A stretch of DNA of 64,000 nucleotides from Gautieria morchelliformis (taxonomy: Eukaryota > Basidiomycota > Agaricomycetes > Gomphales > Gomphaceae), in NCBI GenBank assembly GCA_015179125.1, contig WHVA01000001.1, forward strand, positions 558,001 to 622,000, read 5' to 3'. The notes beneath the pieces are model-generated. The model was not told the origin of the DNA and did not search any database. It worked only from the letters and a program-made list of their open reading frames with translations. This document shows, piece after piece, positions 22,698 through 33,300 of this stretch; positions within the stretch are counted from its first letter, which is position 1; the number at the start of each line of letters is the position of its first letter. A program made the position numbers and the translations under genes.

Positions 22698-23313
22698 TAA
22701 TATAAATCAGAGTAAGGGGTTGGGGTCGAGTGAATAATGATGTGATAAAGATCTCAAGCAGTGTTCTAGTTGAGAGATAAGAGCAATGTTCTAGAGTTCT
22801 AGATTTAAGCAATGTTCTTGGTGCAATAAGAGTTGAGGAGGAAACAATAATAGTCCAAAGAAGCTTATGACTCGAAGCTCTAGGGAAAAAGATTGTTAAG
22901 TCACTTCTTTATTCGTATCTAGAGTCCAAGTATTTAAGCAGTGTAGGATAGGAGGAAATAATCATGTGTGAATGTAATAATCATGTGAAATATGATGCTA
23001 CTTAGGGGATGGGAGCATAATGATGTCAACAGTGATGCAACAGCTCCTATATGGCTAATCTCTTCATAAATGATGGAGATGATGCAATAAATGATGTCAG
23101 ACCAGTAGAATGACGACTCGACTCGATAATAGGCATGAAAATGAACTCTTAACTCAATGGTACGCATGTCTGCGCCTCGACTCGATGTTTGACTCATGGT
23201 ACGCATGTATGCGCCTCGACTCGACTTGGAATGATGGGAAAATAAGGTGAGTGATAAGAGAAATGAGAAGTAAGATTGTCCTGATTGAAACTGTCCTTCC
23301 TCCTCCAATAACA
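22698..23313 (-). repeat. Copia-1 5' LTR
   Basis: 616 bp, apparently identical to the 3' LTR. The element's promoter should lie here, transcribing leftwards. Confidence 0.95.
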
Positions 23314-24623
23314 ATAAACAAATTGGCTCGAGCCCAACAGCAGGCCGCACTCTTCATCACTGGTGCCATGAGGACCACAGCTAATGACACCCTAGACGTG
23401 CATGCTAACCTCCTCCCTCCCCTTTCCCCTCCTGGTCACCAAGATAGTCCACAGAGCGGCTGTTCGGATGGCTTGTCTACCAGACAAGCACCCACTCACT
23501 AATAGGGTCCAGAAGTCAGCAAACAGGTACATGAAGAAGCATAGAACCCCCCTCCACGAAGTGATGCACGCCTTTGGCCTGCAACCCGACCGGATGGAGA
23601 AGATACACCCAGTCGTCCACAGCCCAAAATGGGAGCCGTCCTTCAAGGTCAAAATCCTGCTCAACAAAGAGCGGGCCATAGAAGAGGTCGAGAGAGATAC
23701 GGCAGAAGTTAAGGTCTTTACGGACGGCTCATGCGTCGAGGGAGGACTGGGAGCTGCAGCAGTATTGTACCATGGAGGTGTGGAAAGACAAGCGGTGAGG
23801 CTATATCTTGGCACAGAGAGGGAGCACACTCTCTTCAAGGCAGAACTCGTTGGGGCGGCGCTGGGAGCAAAACTGCTCAATATGGAAAGAGGGAGGCGGT
23901 ACCTCATAGCAGTGGATAATCAGGCTGCGATCCAAACAACAAGAAGGGAGAAACAAATGTTGGGACAACACCTGCTGAATGCACTGCACAGGCAAATAGA
24001 TGGGGTGGTCCAGCAGCAGCTAGGGCCCAAGGTCATGATGAGGTGGGTACCAGGCCACGAGGGGGTAGCAGGTAATGAGCGCACAGACGAGGAAGGGAAG
24101 AAAGCAGTGGCGGGATCAAGTCCCCGTGGGCTAACATAGCGCACAAAATTGACCCATTGATGCCTTCAACAGCCTTCATGAAGCTCACAGCTCTTCATGA
24201 AGCTCACAGCTGATATGCCCCGCAGACATGCGACGCTGCTCGTACAGCTTAGAACCGGCCACGCGCCGCTGAACAGGCACTTAGCAAAGATAGGCAAGGA
24301 GGGATCGCCCATGTGCCCAGCGTGCAAAGCGGCAGATGAAATAGTCCATCATTACCTCTTTAGGTGCCCAAGTTACTGCAGGTAGAGAGAGGAACGGGAG
24401 AGAGAGCTGCGCAGAGGAGCAAGGTCGGCGAGGACGCTTCTGACAAGGCCGAAAGCAGCTGTTCAAGTACATACACAAAACAGGGCGGTTCAAGAAGACA
24501 TACGGGGATCTATATCTACCAAGAGGGGATGCTCATGGAGAGGAGAGGGTAGAACAGGGAAGAGAAGCTAACGCTAGTCATACAATATCCCCGCCCACAC
24601 AGGCACGGACACGCCCTGGGCCT
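23314..24623 (+). pseudogene. LINE A, part 4: end of RT, RNase H, C-terminal knuckle
   Basis: It reads INKLARAQQQAALFITGAMR, then after a frameshift near 23415 LLVTKIVHRAAVRMACLP, and RNase H with FTDGSCVEGGLGAAAV, LFKAELVGAALGAK, VDNQAAIQTTRR and NERTDEEGK (about 23720-24100). A deletion near 24117 removes part of the segment after RNase H. The zinc-knuckle tail (SPMCPACKAADEIV) follows. The copy ends near 24623 without the 3' UTR end and tail that the left arm has. Confidence 0.88.
23983..24623 (+). repeat. Inverted-repeat arm, right (partner 8957-9581)
   Basis: Nearly identical inverse copy of 8957-9581, with an extra 19-bp tandem duplication (CTTCATGAAGCTCACAG repeated, about 24176-24212). 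Confidence 0.85.
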
Positions 24624-25639
24624 TACTGGCAGTATACACCATTCTAACAACCCGATGAAGTGTCTGCCTCTGAAATCCCAGTCTCGTAAGTATTCCACTC
24701 CGTTTCAAGTGGTATTCCCATGCTTTTCTCGAACTGCGCCTTGCTGGTTTACCGTGGTCTGCACGTGCCTTAGGGTCTATCCCAGCGACATTCTTCATGA
24801 TTTTTTTGACTTTCGAGTTGGTTCTGACGCCGGCTGCTCCCTAGCTAGGATCATCTTCCCCAGTGCGGATACTTGCAGGCTAAGGCCAGCTGTAGAATTT
24901 CTCGAGCAAGGCAAGCCGGGTTCTTAGTTGACACCTTGATGTCCTGGTTGCGCCAGTGGGAGGCGATGACGCCCTATCTGGCCACAATGGCTTCAAGATC
25001 AGTCGTCGGTGCGGAGCCTACGGAAGCGGGAGCAGACGATGCTTTTCGATCTTCCACAAGAGGGACATTCCACCCGTCTGTGAACCCGAAGACGCTAGCA
25101 GACGAGCTGCTGACCTCGAGATGCGAAATTATGTTCCCGCTCATCATGGAGCATGTGGATGCCAGCTATACACAGTCACCGGTGAACAAATTGTGTAAGC
25201 CGCTCACCAAAGCTGAGTGTCATTCGTTGCGAATGCGCCAGTGATTGACCATTTGGCGGCCGTCGCTCTCTCAATCGCTCTATCAGAAGGTTTCGAGGAA
25301 CGTACGCAAAAGAAGGCAAGCACTCACGAAAGACTCTAAAGAGTACACGTCCGTATCATTTGTGAGCGGGGACATCGCCGATCTAGGAAGCGACGCTTCG
25401 AAGCTCTTTGAGATGATCTCCGCTGATACCTCGGATAATGAGGATGGTTTGTCTTGCCTTACTCGGAGGAGCCAGTTACCTACCTCTGAATATCCTAATT
25501 ATAGGGGATTGATGGATTGGGGCATGTGGTATGTCCTCAACACGTTTTGAATTCGTCTCCGATGTCTTCGCCCCCGATACAATCGTATTTGTCCCCGATA
25601 GCCAAGCGATGTATTACAGCTGAACAACCACACCGGAAT
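24624..25639. other. No gene recognised
   Basis: Two overlapping plus-strand frames (24873-25244, 25245-25550) show no known motif and no convincing intron signals. Their residue composition (for example DIADLGSDASKLFEMISADTS) is protein-like, so a decayed host gene is possible. Confidence 0.4.
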
Positions 25640-27401
25640 CCCAGACTTGACAAAAGACAGACCCCCAATAGCACAAGCTAGACCAAAGCAAACCGCAAAA
25701 CAAAACAAAAAAAAAAACAGAATAATTTACAAAATTTACAAAACACACTGCAGGGTGACATCGAATTCTCTTCGAGGAGTTTTCTGGATTTCCCATACGA
25801 GAGAAATCCGTATATCCACTCGCAGTCACAACTCGGACGTTGCAGGACTATACGCGGGTGAACTGGGTTGTCAGGATGGTTGGGATAATCCCCTACAAGA
25901 CCTATGATTGCGTGCTGCCGATTGCAGATTGCAGTTGCTGTCACTTGACAACAGTGGCGCCTCAGGTTTGAAGGCTAATTCGGCATGCTAGACATCAGAG
26001 CATGTAAGTAACCATAGACAGCGCCGACAAGCAGATCCGTCATCACGTACCTAGTCGTTCTGACCAGCCTCTCTGCCACAGGGGGCTCCGCAACTGGCGC
26101 CTCTGATTGCGCGGGCTAAACATCAAAGCACGTAAGTAACCATAGACAGCACCGACAAGCAGGTCCGTCATCCCGTGCCTAGTCGTTCTGACCAGCCTCC
26201 CACAGGGGCCTCCGCAGCTGGCGCCTCTGATTACGCGGGCTAAACATCAAAGCACGTAAGTAACCATAGACAGCGCCGACAAGGAGATCCGTCATCACGT
26301 ACCTAGTCGTTCCGACCAGCCTCCCACAGGGGCCTCCGCAGCTGGCGCCTCTGATTGCGCGGGCTAAACATCTAAGCACGTAAGTAACCATAGACAGCAC
26401 CGACAAGCAGATCCGTCATCACGCACCTGGTCGTTCTGACCAGCCTCTGCCACAGGGGCCTCCGCAACTGGCGCCTCTGATTGCGCGGGCTAAACATCAG
26501 AGCCCGTAAGTAACCATAGGCAGCGCCGACAAGGAGATCCGTCATTACGTACCTAGTCGTTCTGACCAGGCTCCCACAGGGGCCTCCGCAACTGGCGCCT
26601 CTGATTGCGCGGGCTAAACATCAAAGCACGTAAGTAACCATAGACAGCACCGACAGGCAGATCCGTCATCACGTACCTGGTCGTTCCGACCAGCCTCCCA
26701 CAGGGGCCTCTGCAACTGGCGCCTCTGATTGCGCGGGCTAAACATCAGAGCACGTAAGTAACCATAGACAGCACCGACAAGGAGATCCGTCATCACGTAC
26801 CTCGTCGTTCTGACCAGGCTCCCACAGGGGCCTCCGCAGCTGGCGCCTCTGATTGCGCGGGCTAAACATGAGAACCCGTAAGTAACCATAGGCAGCGCCG
26901 ACAAGCAGATCCGTCATCACGTACCTGGTCGTTCTGGCCAGGCTCCCACAGGGGCCTCCGCAACTGGCGCCTCTGATTGCGCGGGCTAAACATCAGAGCA
27001 CGTAAGTAACCATAGACAGCACCGACAAGGAGATCCGTCATCACGTACCTCGTCGTTCTGACCAGGCTCCCACAGGGGCCTCCGCAGCTGGCGCCTCTGA
27101 TTGCGCGGGCTAAACATGAGAACCCGTAAGTAACCATAGGCAGCGCCGACAAGCAGATCCGTCATCACGTACCTGGTCGTTCTGACCAGCCTCTGCCACA
27201 GCGGGATCTCCAACTGGCCCCTGTGTCACACAGGACAAGACACCACGTTACACACCCCCGATAGTACAACACCAAAACAAACCGCAAAACAGAACAAAAA
27301 ACGAAATTTACAAAAAACACCTGCAGGGTGCCGTCCACGGCTTTTGCTTGTGTACCGCCGATTACAGTCCCTGTCACTTGACGACAGTAGTGCGCGAGCA
27401 T
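25640..27401 (-). pseudogene. Cassette gene P2: array of near-identical mini-exons, probably decayed
   Basis: Model on the minus strand: first exon 27321-27401 (MLAHYCRQVTGTVIGG..., 27 codons), 100-bp intron, 48-bp exon 27173-27220, then nine repeated exons at 27049-27109, 26925-26985, 26801-26861, 26677-26737, 26553-26613, 26427-26489, 26303-26363, 26179-26239 and 26051-26115, and a last exon starting at 25987. All nine introns after the repeated units plus the one before them are 63 bp, mostly GTACGT...TTTAG with TTACTTACG as branch region. The 63-bp exon encodes PAQSEAPVAEAP and GQNDQ; seven 61-bp copies lack two bases and change frame. Read straight through, the frame ends at TAG closing 26303-26363. 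Function unknown; related to P1. Confidence 0.6.
26051..27172 (-). repeat. Tandem array, 124-bp unit, nine copies
   Basis: Exon-length steps are 124 bp five times and then 126, 124, 124 and 128; copies look more than 90% identical by eye. Each unit contains GTACGT (donor), TTACTTACG and TTTAG (acceptor) in the minus orientation. Confidence 0.93.
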
Positions 27402-27568
27402 TGGTCTAGTCGGGTATTTTGCTCCATCGACTCCTGTAGAGGGGGGATGGTCTCGCCTAAGCGCCGGACAGTGACAATCCAGCCTTGCGCGATTCCCGGT
27501 AAAGCCCTGAGGACTTTGAATGAAGTTAGACTCCGTCTTTCAGTGCATAAAATGATTATACCTTTTTA

Positions 27569-30136
27569 TCAACAATACGCCTGAAAAACTGTTATGCCGT
27601 TGCAAGGTCCATAACACGAGACCGTGTGGTTGGGTTGCGACTCTGGGGTCATGTCCGTCATTGGGACATCCTCGTCATCGACTTCCATGCGATCGGCGTC
27701 GTCCTCGTCGTCGTCCTCATCAGCGGAAGACAAGGAGGAATGGGAGGAACCTTCCCAGTCGACGTCCATCGGACCGCCTTCTTCACCCTGCTCAGTCGGG
27801 GGGGCGTGCAGCTCTCCTGAGACCGCCGTGGTCACGTCGTTGCCGACCACCAAAGGCTCTGCAACGGCGGTCTGGTCGTGCAGTGAGAGCTTTTCGAATA
27901 GGGCGCACAAGGCGGCAACATCGAAGTCCACGTCCATCGCATCGCCTTTATCCTGCGCAGTCAGGGGGGCGTCTAACTGTCCTGAGACCGCCGTGGCCAC
28001 GTCGTTGCTGGCCCCCAAAGGTTCTACAACGGCGGTCTGGTTGGCTTCCCAGGGGTGTTCCACTAGGGCCGACAAGGACCCGGCACCTCGAGGAGAGTGC
28101 CGCGTCGCCTCAGCTTTTGAGGCAACTTCCACGTGCTAGACATCAGAGAACGTGAGTAATGGTACACAGCGGGAACAAGCAGATCCGTAGACAGGGAGGA
28201 GCCGATGTGCTCTTTCGAGCGACTACTCCATTCCTGGCCCGTATGGGTATAGTGGGGAAAAGAATTGCCTACCTGGGCGTTCAGAAGCCCACCCTTGAAC
28301 TTTCCTTCCCCTTCCCTCTCGAGAGGGTCCAAGCCCTTGCCTTCGTCAGGCTGGGACGATGCTCCGGCTGACCTGGCGCGGTCTGTGCCTTCCGTCATGT
28401 CGGCCCCCAAGAGCTTTTTCTTGACGTCGCCATCTGTCTTGTGGCGCGGCGGGGCGGGCTAGAGAACAGAGCACGTAAGCAATCGTACCCCGCAGCCACA
28501 CGCAGATCCGTAAACAGAGAGGAGCCGATGTCCTCTTTCGAGCGACGACTGGCTCGTATGCATATAGTGGGGAAAAGCATTGCGTACCTGAGCGTTCACA
28601 GGCCCATCCTTGAACTTTCCTTGACCCCGCTTCTCGACAGGATCGAGGGCCTTGCCTTCGTCAGGCTTGGACGATGCTCCGGCTGACCTGGCGCGGTCTG
28701 TGCCTTCCGTCATGTCGCCCCCCAAGAGCTTTTTCTTGACGTCGCCATCTGTCTTGTGGCGGGTCGGGGCGGGCTAGAGAACAGAGCACGTAAGCAATCG
28801 TACCCCGCAGCCACACGCGGATCCGTAAACAGAGAGGAGCCGATGTCCTCTTTCGAGCGACGACTGGCCCATATGCATATAGTGGGGAAAAGCATTGCGT
28901 ACCTGAGCGTTCACAAGCCCATCCTTGAACTTTCCTTGACCCCGCTTCTCGACAGGATCGAGGGCCTTGCCTTCGTCAGGCTTGGACGATGCTCCGGCTG
29001 ACCTGGCGCGGTCTGTGCCTTCCGTCATGTCGCCCCCCAAGAGCTTTTTCTTGACGTCGCCATCTGTCTTGTGGCGGGGCGGCGTGGGCTAGAGAACAGA
29101 GCACGTAAGCAATCGTACCCCGCAGCCACACGCAGATCCGTAAACAGAGAGGAGCCGATGTCCTCTTTGGAGCGACGACTGGCTGGTATGCATATAGTGG
29201 GGAAAAGCATTGCGTACCTGAGCGTTCACAAGCCCATCCTTGAATGTTCCGGGACCCTCCCTCTCGAGAGGATTGACGGTCTGGCCTTCGTCAGGTTTCG
29301 GCGATGCTCCGGCTAACTTAGCGGGGTCCGTTTCCTCCGTCTCCATGTCTGAAGCGCCCGCCCAGATCTCTTTCTTGGTGTCGGTTGGCACGGTAGGGCC
29401 TGTTTGTTGGGGCGAGTCGATGTGATCGCGCGTCCTACGTGGCGCCTGATGCGAGTGTTGTGGCCTTGACGGGTGCTGACGGCTGTCATACGAACATGTG
29501 AGCTGAGGTAAATCTCCATAAAGAAACACCGTACTGGGCATGCCCCGATGAGTGCCCTATTCCCTGGGGTCCTTGACCTTTCTTAGAAGGGTTTTCACGT
29601 CTGGCCGAGGCGCTGCCTGAAATAGATGATGCTATGTTAGCTTCGACCCAACGGTCCCCCAATGACGACTTACCAGGCGGCGTTCGGGAAATCGATGCTG
29701 AAGCCTCCTTAGACACAGCCGAGACCTTCTCTGCGGATTTTGAGGACGACGCCACAGGCTGCTAATAGGGTGCCATCAGGAAAATCATTGTCTTTGACCA
29801 TCACAAGTATGCACATACCTGTCCAGTCTGATTGTCGTGATTGAGAGACTCCGGAAGTGAAGTTTGTGTGTTCTGAGAGAAAGTTCAGATGAGGTGATGT
29901 GCGGTGGCAGTGGCGGCGGGTGGCATGGACGAAGGCGATATGGAAAAGGACTGTAACTGACCGTCATCGTGTTGGGGACGTCCGAAGCTCCTGGGACAGA
30001 TGGTGTCGGGGATTGCTGAATGTGTTGATCAAGGTGAGAATGGTAAGACTGGCGTAAGTGATCGCGGGGTCCTTACAGTGGGGCTAGCTAAGAGTCGGCT
30101 GGGGATCAGACCACGTGTGCCTCCCACAGCGCGCAT
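27569..30136 (-). CDS. Cassette gene P1: ten-exon gene with repeated 186-bp exons, function unknown
   Basis: Exons (minus): 30077-30136, 29962-30015, 29819-29872, 29674-29758, 29535-29616, 29218-29482, 28903-29088, 28588-28773, 28273-28458, 27569-28135. The sum is 1725 bp, 574 residues plus stop, with phase kept at every junction. Introns 1-5 are 52-89 bp (GTAAGG, GTCAGT, GTATGT, GTAAGT and GTACGG donors; intron 4 has a perfect GCTAAC branch); introns 6-8 are 129 bp each. Three exons encode a 62-residue module (MTEGTDRARSAGASS, KPDEGKALDP, GKFKDGLVNAQ); exon 6 holds a diverged fourth copy. The C-terminus is acidic (SSADEDDDEDDADRMEVDD) with MDVDF/MDVDW motifs. Low complexity, no membrane segment seen. 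No family recognised; a nuclear scaffold-like role would be a guess. Confidence 0.75.
28273..29217 (-). repeat. Tandem exon-intron repeat, exact 315-bp unit, three copies plus a diverged fourth exon
   Basis: Donor-to-donor spacing is 28273, 28588, 28903, 29218: exactly 315 each (186-bp exon, 129-bp intron). Introns start GTACGCAATGC or GTAGGC and end CTCTAG, with TTGCTTACGTGC upstream. Confidence 0.93.
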
Positions 30137-31867
30137 GGTGTGTCTGGGGCCTTGGGTAGTATTCTTCATTTTGAGGACCGGATGGACGAGGTTGGATGTG
30201 GTGGTAGGAAAAAGAAAGGCGGGCCGCTCGGGAATCCCCGGGCTGGCTTTTATACATAGGCGTTCTACCTCATTCGAACGCTACCCATTGATTATATAAC
30301 GCGCGCTAGAGAAGGTTACGGCAATCAACTACGAAAAACGATTACACTCCGCTTTGGGGCTCCGCTTTGGGACACAATCTTTGATTCCGCGGCGATCCTT
30401 CTCTAACGCCTAATCTTCTCCTTATCACTAATGTAAGCCACACTGAATAGAATTAAACTGACCTGGCAAGATATGCACGGTCATGAGGCGCCAACTAATT
30501 GCAGCGTAACTGAGTACCAGTTGGTGCACCTGATTCGGTATATATTCCCTAATCGGACCGAGAGAAAACGGTAGCATCGAGTAGGATTGGGGCGGGACGC
30601 ACTTCTCCATAGGTACTAGTTTAGAGTATATGGTCAGCCATACTTTCAGAGGGCCGTGACAGTACTGCTGAAATCGCAAGGACGTGGACTCCGGCTGCTC
30701 TGGTCTTGGACCCAAGTGCCGAGGAAAACGGACTTACGGTACCTCGGCGACATCGATGATCGATCGTCGCTCGATAAGGCTCTCGGCGCCCATGCACAGC
30801 CCATCGCCACATAAGGACACCATTATCTCTGCCTCGAATGTCCAGGTCGTGTCTTTAGTGCAAGGATGGCATACGCGATGGCATTGAACGTATATCCCGT
30901 TGCTGCGGCTTGGCCAAGGCAATATTACATAATTCCTTGGCTCGGCTTCCAGCCGGCGTGTGGAGCCGCCGTTGAAAATTGCAAACAGGACTGTAATTGA
31001 CCATTATTTGAAGGTATCGTTTCCATATGGGGTTTGGCTGACATGTGTTGATATGGGCATGGGAGGGTACCCACGGTGGAGCGATAGTACCGGAGGCTCC
31101 TGGCAGGCCGGAGCCGAGATGTGTTGGGAGATGTACGAAGCTGTATCCATGCAGTATTGTACAGAACTAAGCGAGGTGACAAGCCAAAATGATTGTCTCA
31201 GCCTTGAAACTATCATCCCACGCGGCACCAAACTCTAATTGCATGATTGGCCCAGCACAGCGACTTGAGGCTAGGCTCCGGGCCGGGCCGTAGGTATGCA
31301 ACGCCCTAAAGGAAGCTCCGAACTTCGCTCGGCTTTCGGCAGGCGTAATACAAAGGGGTCCGAGTACCGCCGTTACTTGAAAGGGTGTCGGCTGACGCGC
31401 ATGAACTGTAAGTTAATAACGGCGTTCTCTAAGTAGCTGATCCATCTAGCGCGTCTCCAGGGTCAGCCTGAGGTGCAGCCATCGTTCAACTTCTTAATTT
31501 TCTACTACATTAGGGCAGCTACTATATCCTGTAGAATAAGTCCACCATATAGCAAGCATTCAGCGTTTCGAGCAAGTACTAATTGATCTCTGTAAGTATA
31601 CCTGAGTGCGCATAGTCTAGTGAACAGTCTGCATAACAGTAATCGGGTTTCTCGATAACCACTGTCACCGCATATGCACGTACTTAGGCGAAACGCACTG
31701 CTGATGCAAAGGAGCGGTATAGATGATTAAAGTCATGAAGCACTGCACAGCGTGTAATTTATATCGTCTAGGCCTTTCCCATATCCCACTCTCTCACCGC
31801 ACCTTTCTTTGTATATTCAATCGCAATAATTCCCTTCCCGTCCTCGGCCGACGCACTCACTATCCCT
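30137..31867. other. No gene recognised; probable P1 promoter side
   Basis: Short frames only, with no motifs. The first few hundred bases should contain the P1 promoter; no TATA or CCAAT box is convincing. Composition is mixed and not obviously transposon-derived. Confidence 0.4.
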
Positions 31868-32002
31868 TTACCTTCTTCCCCGCCCTTCTTTCGCATCGTC
31901 AGATGACAAACCTAACCGCCCCGGTCTCTTCTTCTCCATACGGTCCTCCCGTCGCAGCCGTATGAGCTCTAGCATTGCGTCCCAGCCTTCGAACTGTGCA
32001 TT
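31868..32002 (-). pseudogene. 3' part of Arg/Ser-rich host gene split by LINE D
   Basis: Minus-strand frame from the duplicated target into FEGWDAMLELIRLRRED, then RMEKKRPGRLGLSSDDAKEG, stop TAA at 31868-31870. It continues in phase from DNAQ encoded at 38089-38103, across LINE D and its 10-bp target duplication. The motif FEGWDAMLELI with RRED and a Lys/Arg run is what I recall from a conserved fungal nuclear protein family without a clear name. Confidence 0.75.
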
Positions 32003-32170
32003 TTTTTTTTTTTCCCATTTTACGTCTTTTGGGGCAGCGCCCTATGTAAGACGGTATGTACAGCTTCCTCCTTGTTTTTTCCCCTTCTCCCCTTTTGACC
32101 TCTGTTCTCTGCTTGTGCTCAAGGGGCTTGGCCCCGAGCGTGTCCGTGCCTTTGTGGGCGAGGTGTATAT

Positions 32171-33300
32171 TCAGCGTCTTCTCTCCCTGCGCTGTCTGCC
32201 GCTTTTTCTTTTCCCCTCGTCCTCTTTCACCGGTGGTAGTGCAACGCTTCCATACTGGTTTTCGAATCGCTTCGTGTCCTGTATATACCCGAATAGATGC
32301 TCTAGTGCCTTGTGCCCTCTCAATAGTGTTTTTGCGGATTTTGCGCCCCTCCTCAGCTTTTTCTCCAGTTTCTCCCTCTGCTTCTTGTACGCCTTGCACT
32401 GGAACAGAAAGTGGTGTACTGTCTCCTGTGCGCTCCTGCACGCCGGGCACAGAGGCGACTCTGCCTTTCCTATCTTATGTAGATATTTGTTCAGTGGTAC
32501 GTGTCCCGTCCTCAACTGCACGAGTAGGCTGGCTTGCTTGCGCGGCATGTTCTTCGTGATTTTCGCAAATACTGCTGATGGCATGGTTGGGTCAATCTCG
32601 TGTGCGCGCATAGCTCTGGGTGACTTAGCGAAAATTTCTCTCGCTCTCTGCTTCAGGTTGGTGTTGTGCCTCTGGATTTCCGCTGCTCTGCTTGTTGGCA
32701 TCGTGCCCCGGCACTTGATCGGTATGTCTCTTTCTTCACTGCTTTCCCCCTTTGCCGCTCTCTTCGCCTCCTCGTCCGCTCTCTCATTCCCCGCTATTCC
32801 TTCGTGTCCCGGTACCCATCTCATGACGACCTTGACCCCTGGTTGCTGTTGTACTACGCTTTGGATTTGTTTGTGGACTGCGTTGACAAGGTATTGGCCG
32901 GGGATTGCACGTTCCCTCCTGGTTGTCTGTATGGCTGCTTGGTTGTCCAGGGCTATCGTATACTTCCCTCCCGCTCTGTGCTCAGCATCTTTGCTGCCAA
33001 AGCTGCGCCCACTAACTCCGCTTCGAATACGGTATGCTCGCTCACTGTGCCCATGTGCAGTCTGGCCGTCCTGCACTCCCTTCCGTTTCTGTACATCACG
33101 GCGGCTGCCCCTACTCCGCCCTCTATGCACGACCTGTCTGTGTACACCACCACCCCTGTTCCTTCTGCCTCTATTTCTTCCTTGGCTTTCTCTTTGGTCG
33201 ACGGGATCCTCGTGCTGAACGCCGGAGCCCATTTGGGTCCGAGTACCACCGTGTGGATTTTTTCCATCGCGTCCGGGTTTATCTTGAACGCGTGCATCAT
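32171..33300 (-). pseudogene. LINE D ORF2: RNase H and C-terminal knuckle
   Basis: YTDRSCIEGGVGAAAV (Asp; Gly of the usual DGS is Arg), FEAELVGAALAAK, then after a frameshift near 32975 IALDNQAAIQTTRR and NERADEEAKRAA, and the zinc knuckle SPLCPACRSAQETVHHFLFQC. It ends in a basic tail. A single-base shift near 33300 separates it from the RT frame. Confidence 0.88.

Larger units (their letters stand above)
17555..23313 (-). mobile_element. Copia-1 LTR retrotransposon, looks whole, very young
   Basis: A 5759-bp element in minus orientation, inserted in LINE A with target duplication ATAAA (17550-17554 and 23314-23318). Two 616-bp LTRs (17555-18170 and 22698-23313) appear identical by eye, which points to a very recent insertion. 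The polypurine tract GAGGGGGAG adjoins the 3' LTR (18171-18179 on +). Gag and pol lie in two overlapping frames. No obvious breaks are seen in the long frames. Confidence 0.96.

Noticed and set aside
9582-24623. Twin-priming 5' inversion of a single LINE
   Set aside because: It would not leave the same RNase H tail on both sides; the plus-strand copy also contains the segment present in the inverted arm.
26051-27172. CRISPR-like array of regular repeats
   Set aside because: The whole 124-bp unit is repeated, with no unique spacers, and it carries eukaryotic splice signals.
27624-28155. Plus-strand open frames of up to 171 codons opposite P1
   Set aside because: Ser-rich and Arg-rich mirror translations of the acidic minus-strand exon; no introns or motifs of their own.
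30428-31240. Small genes on both strands
   Set aside because: Mutually overlapping frames without motifs; codon use shows no bias.
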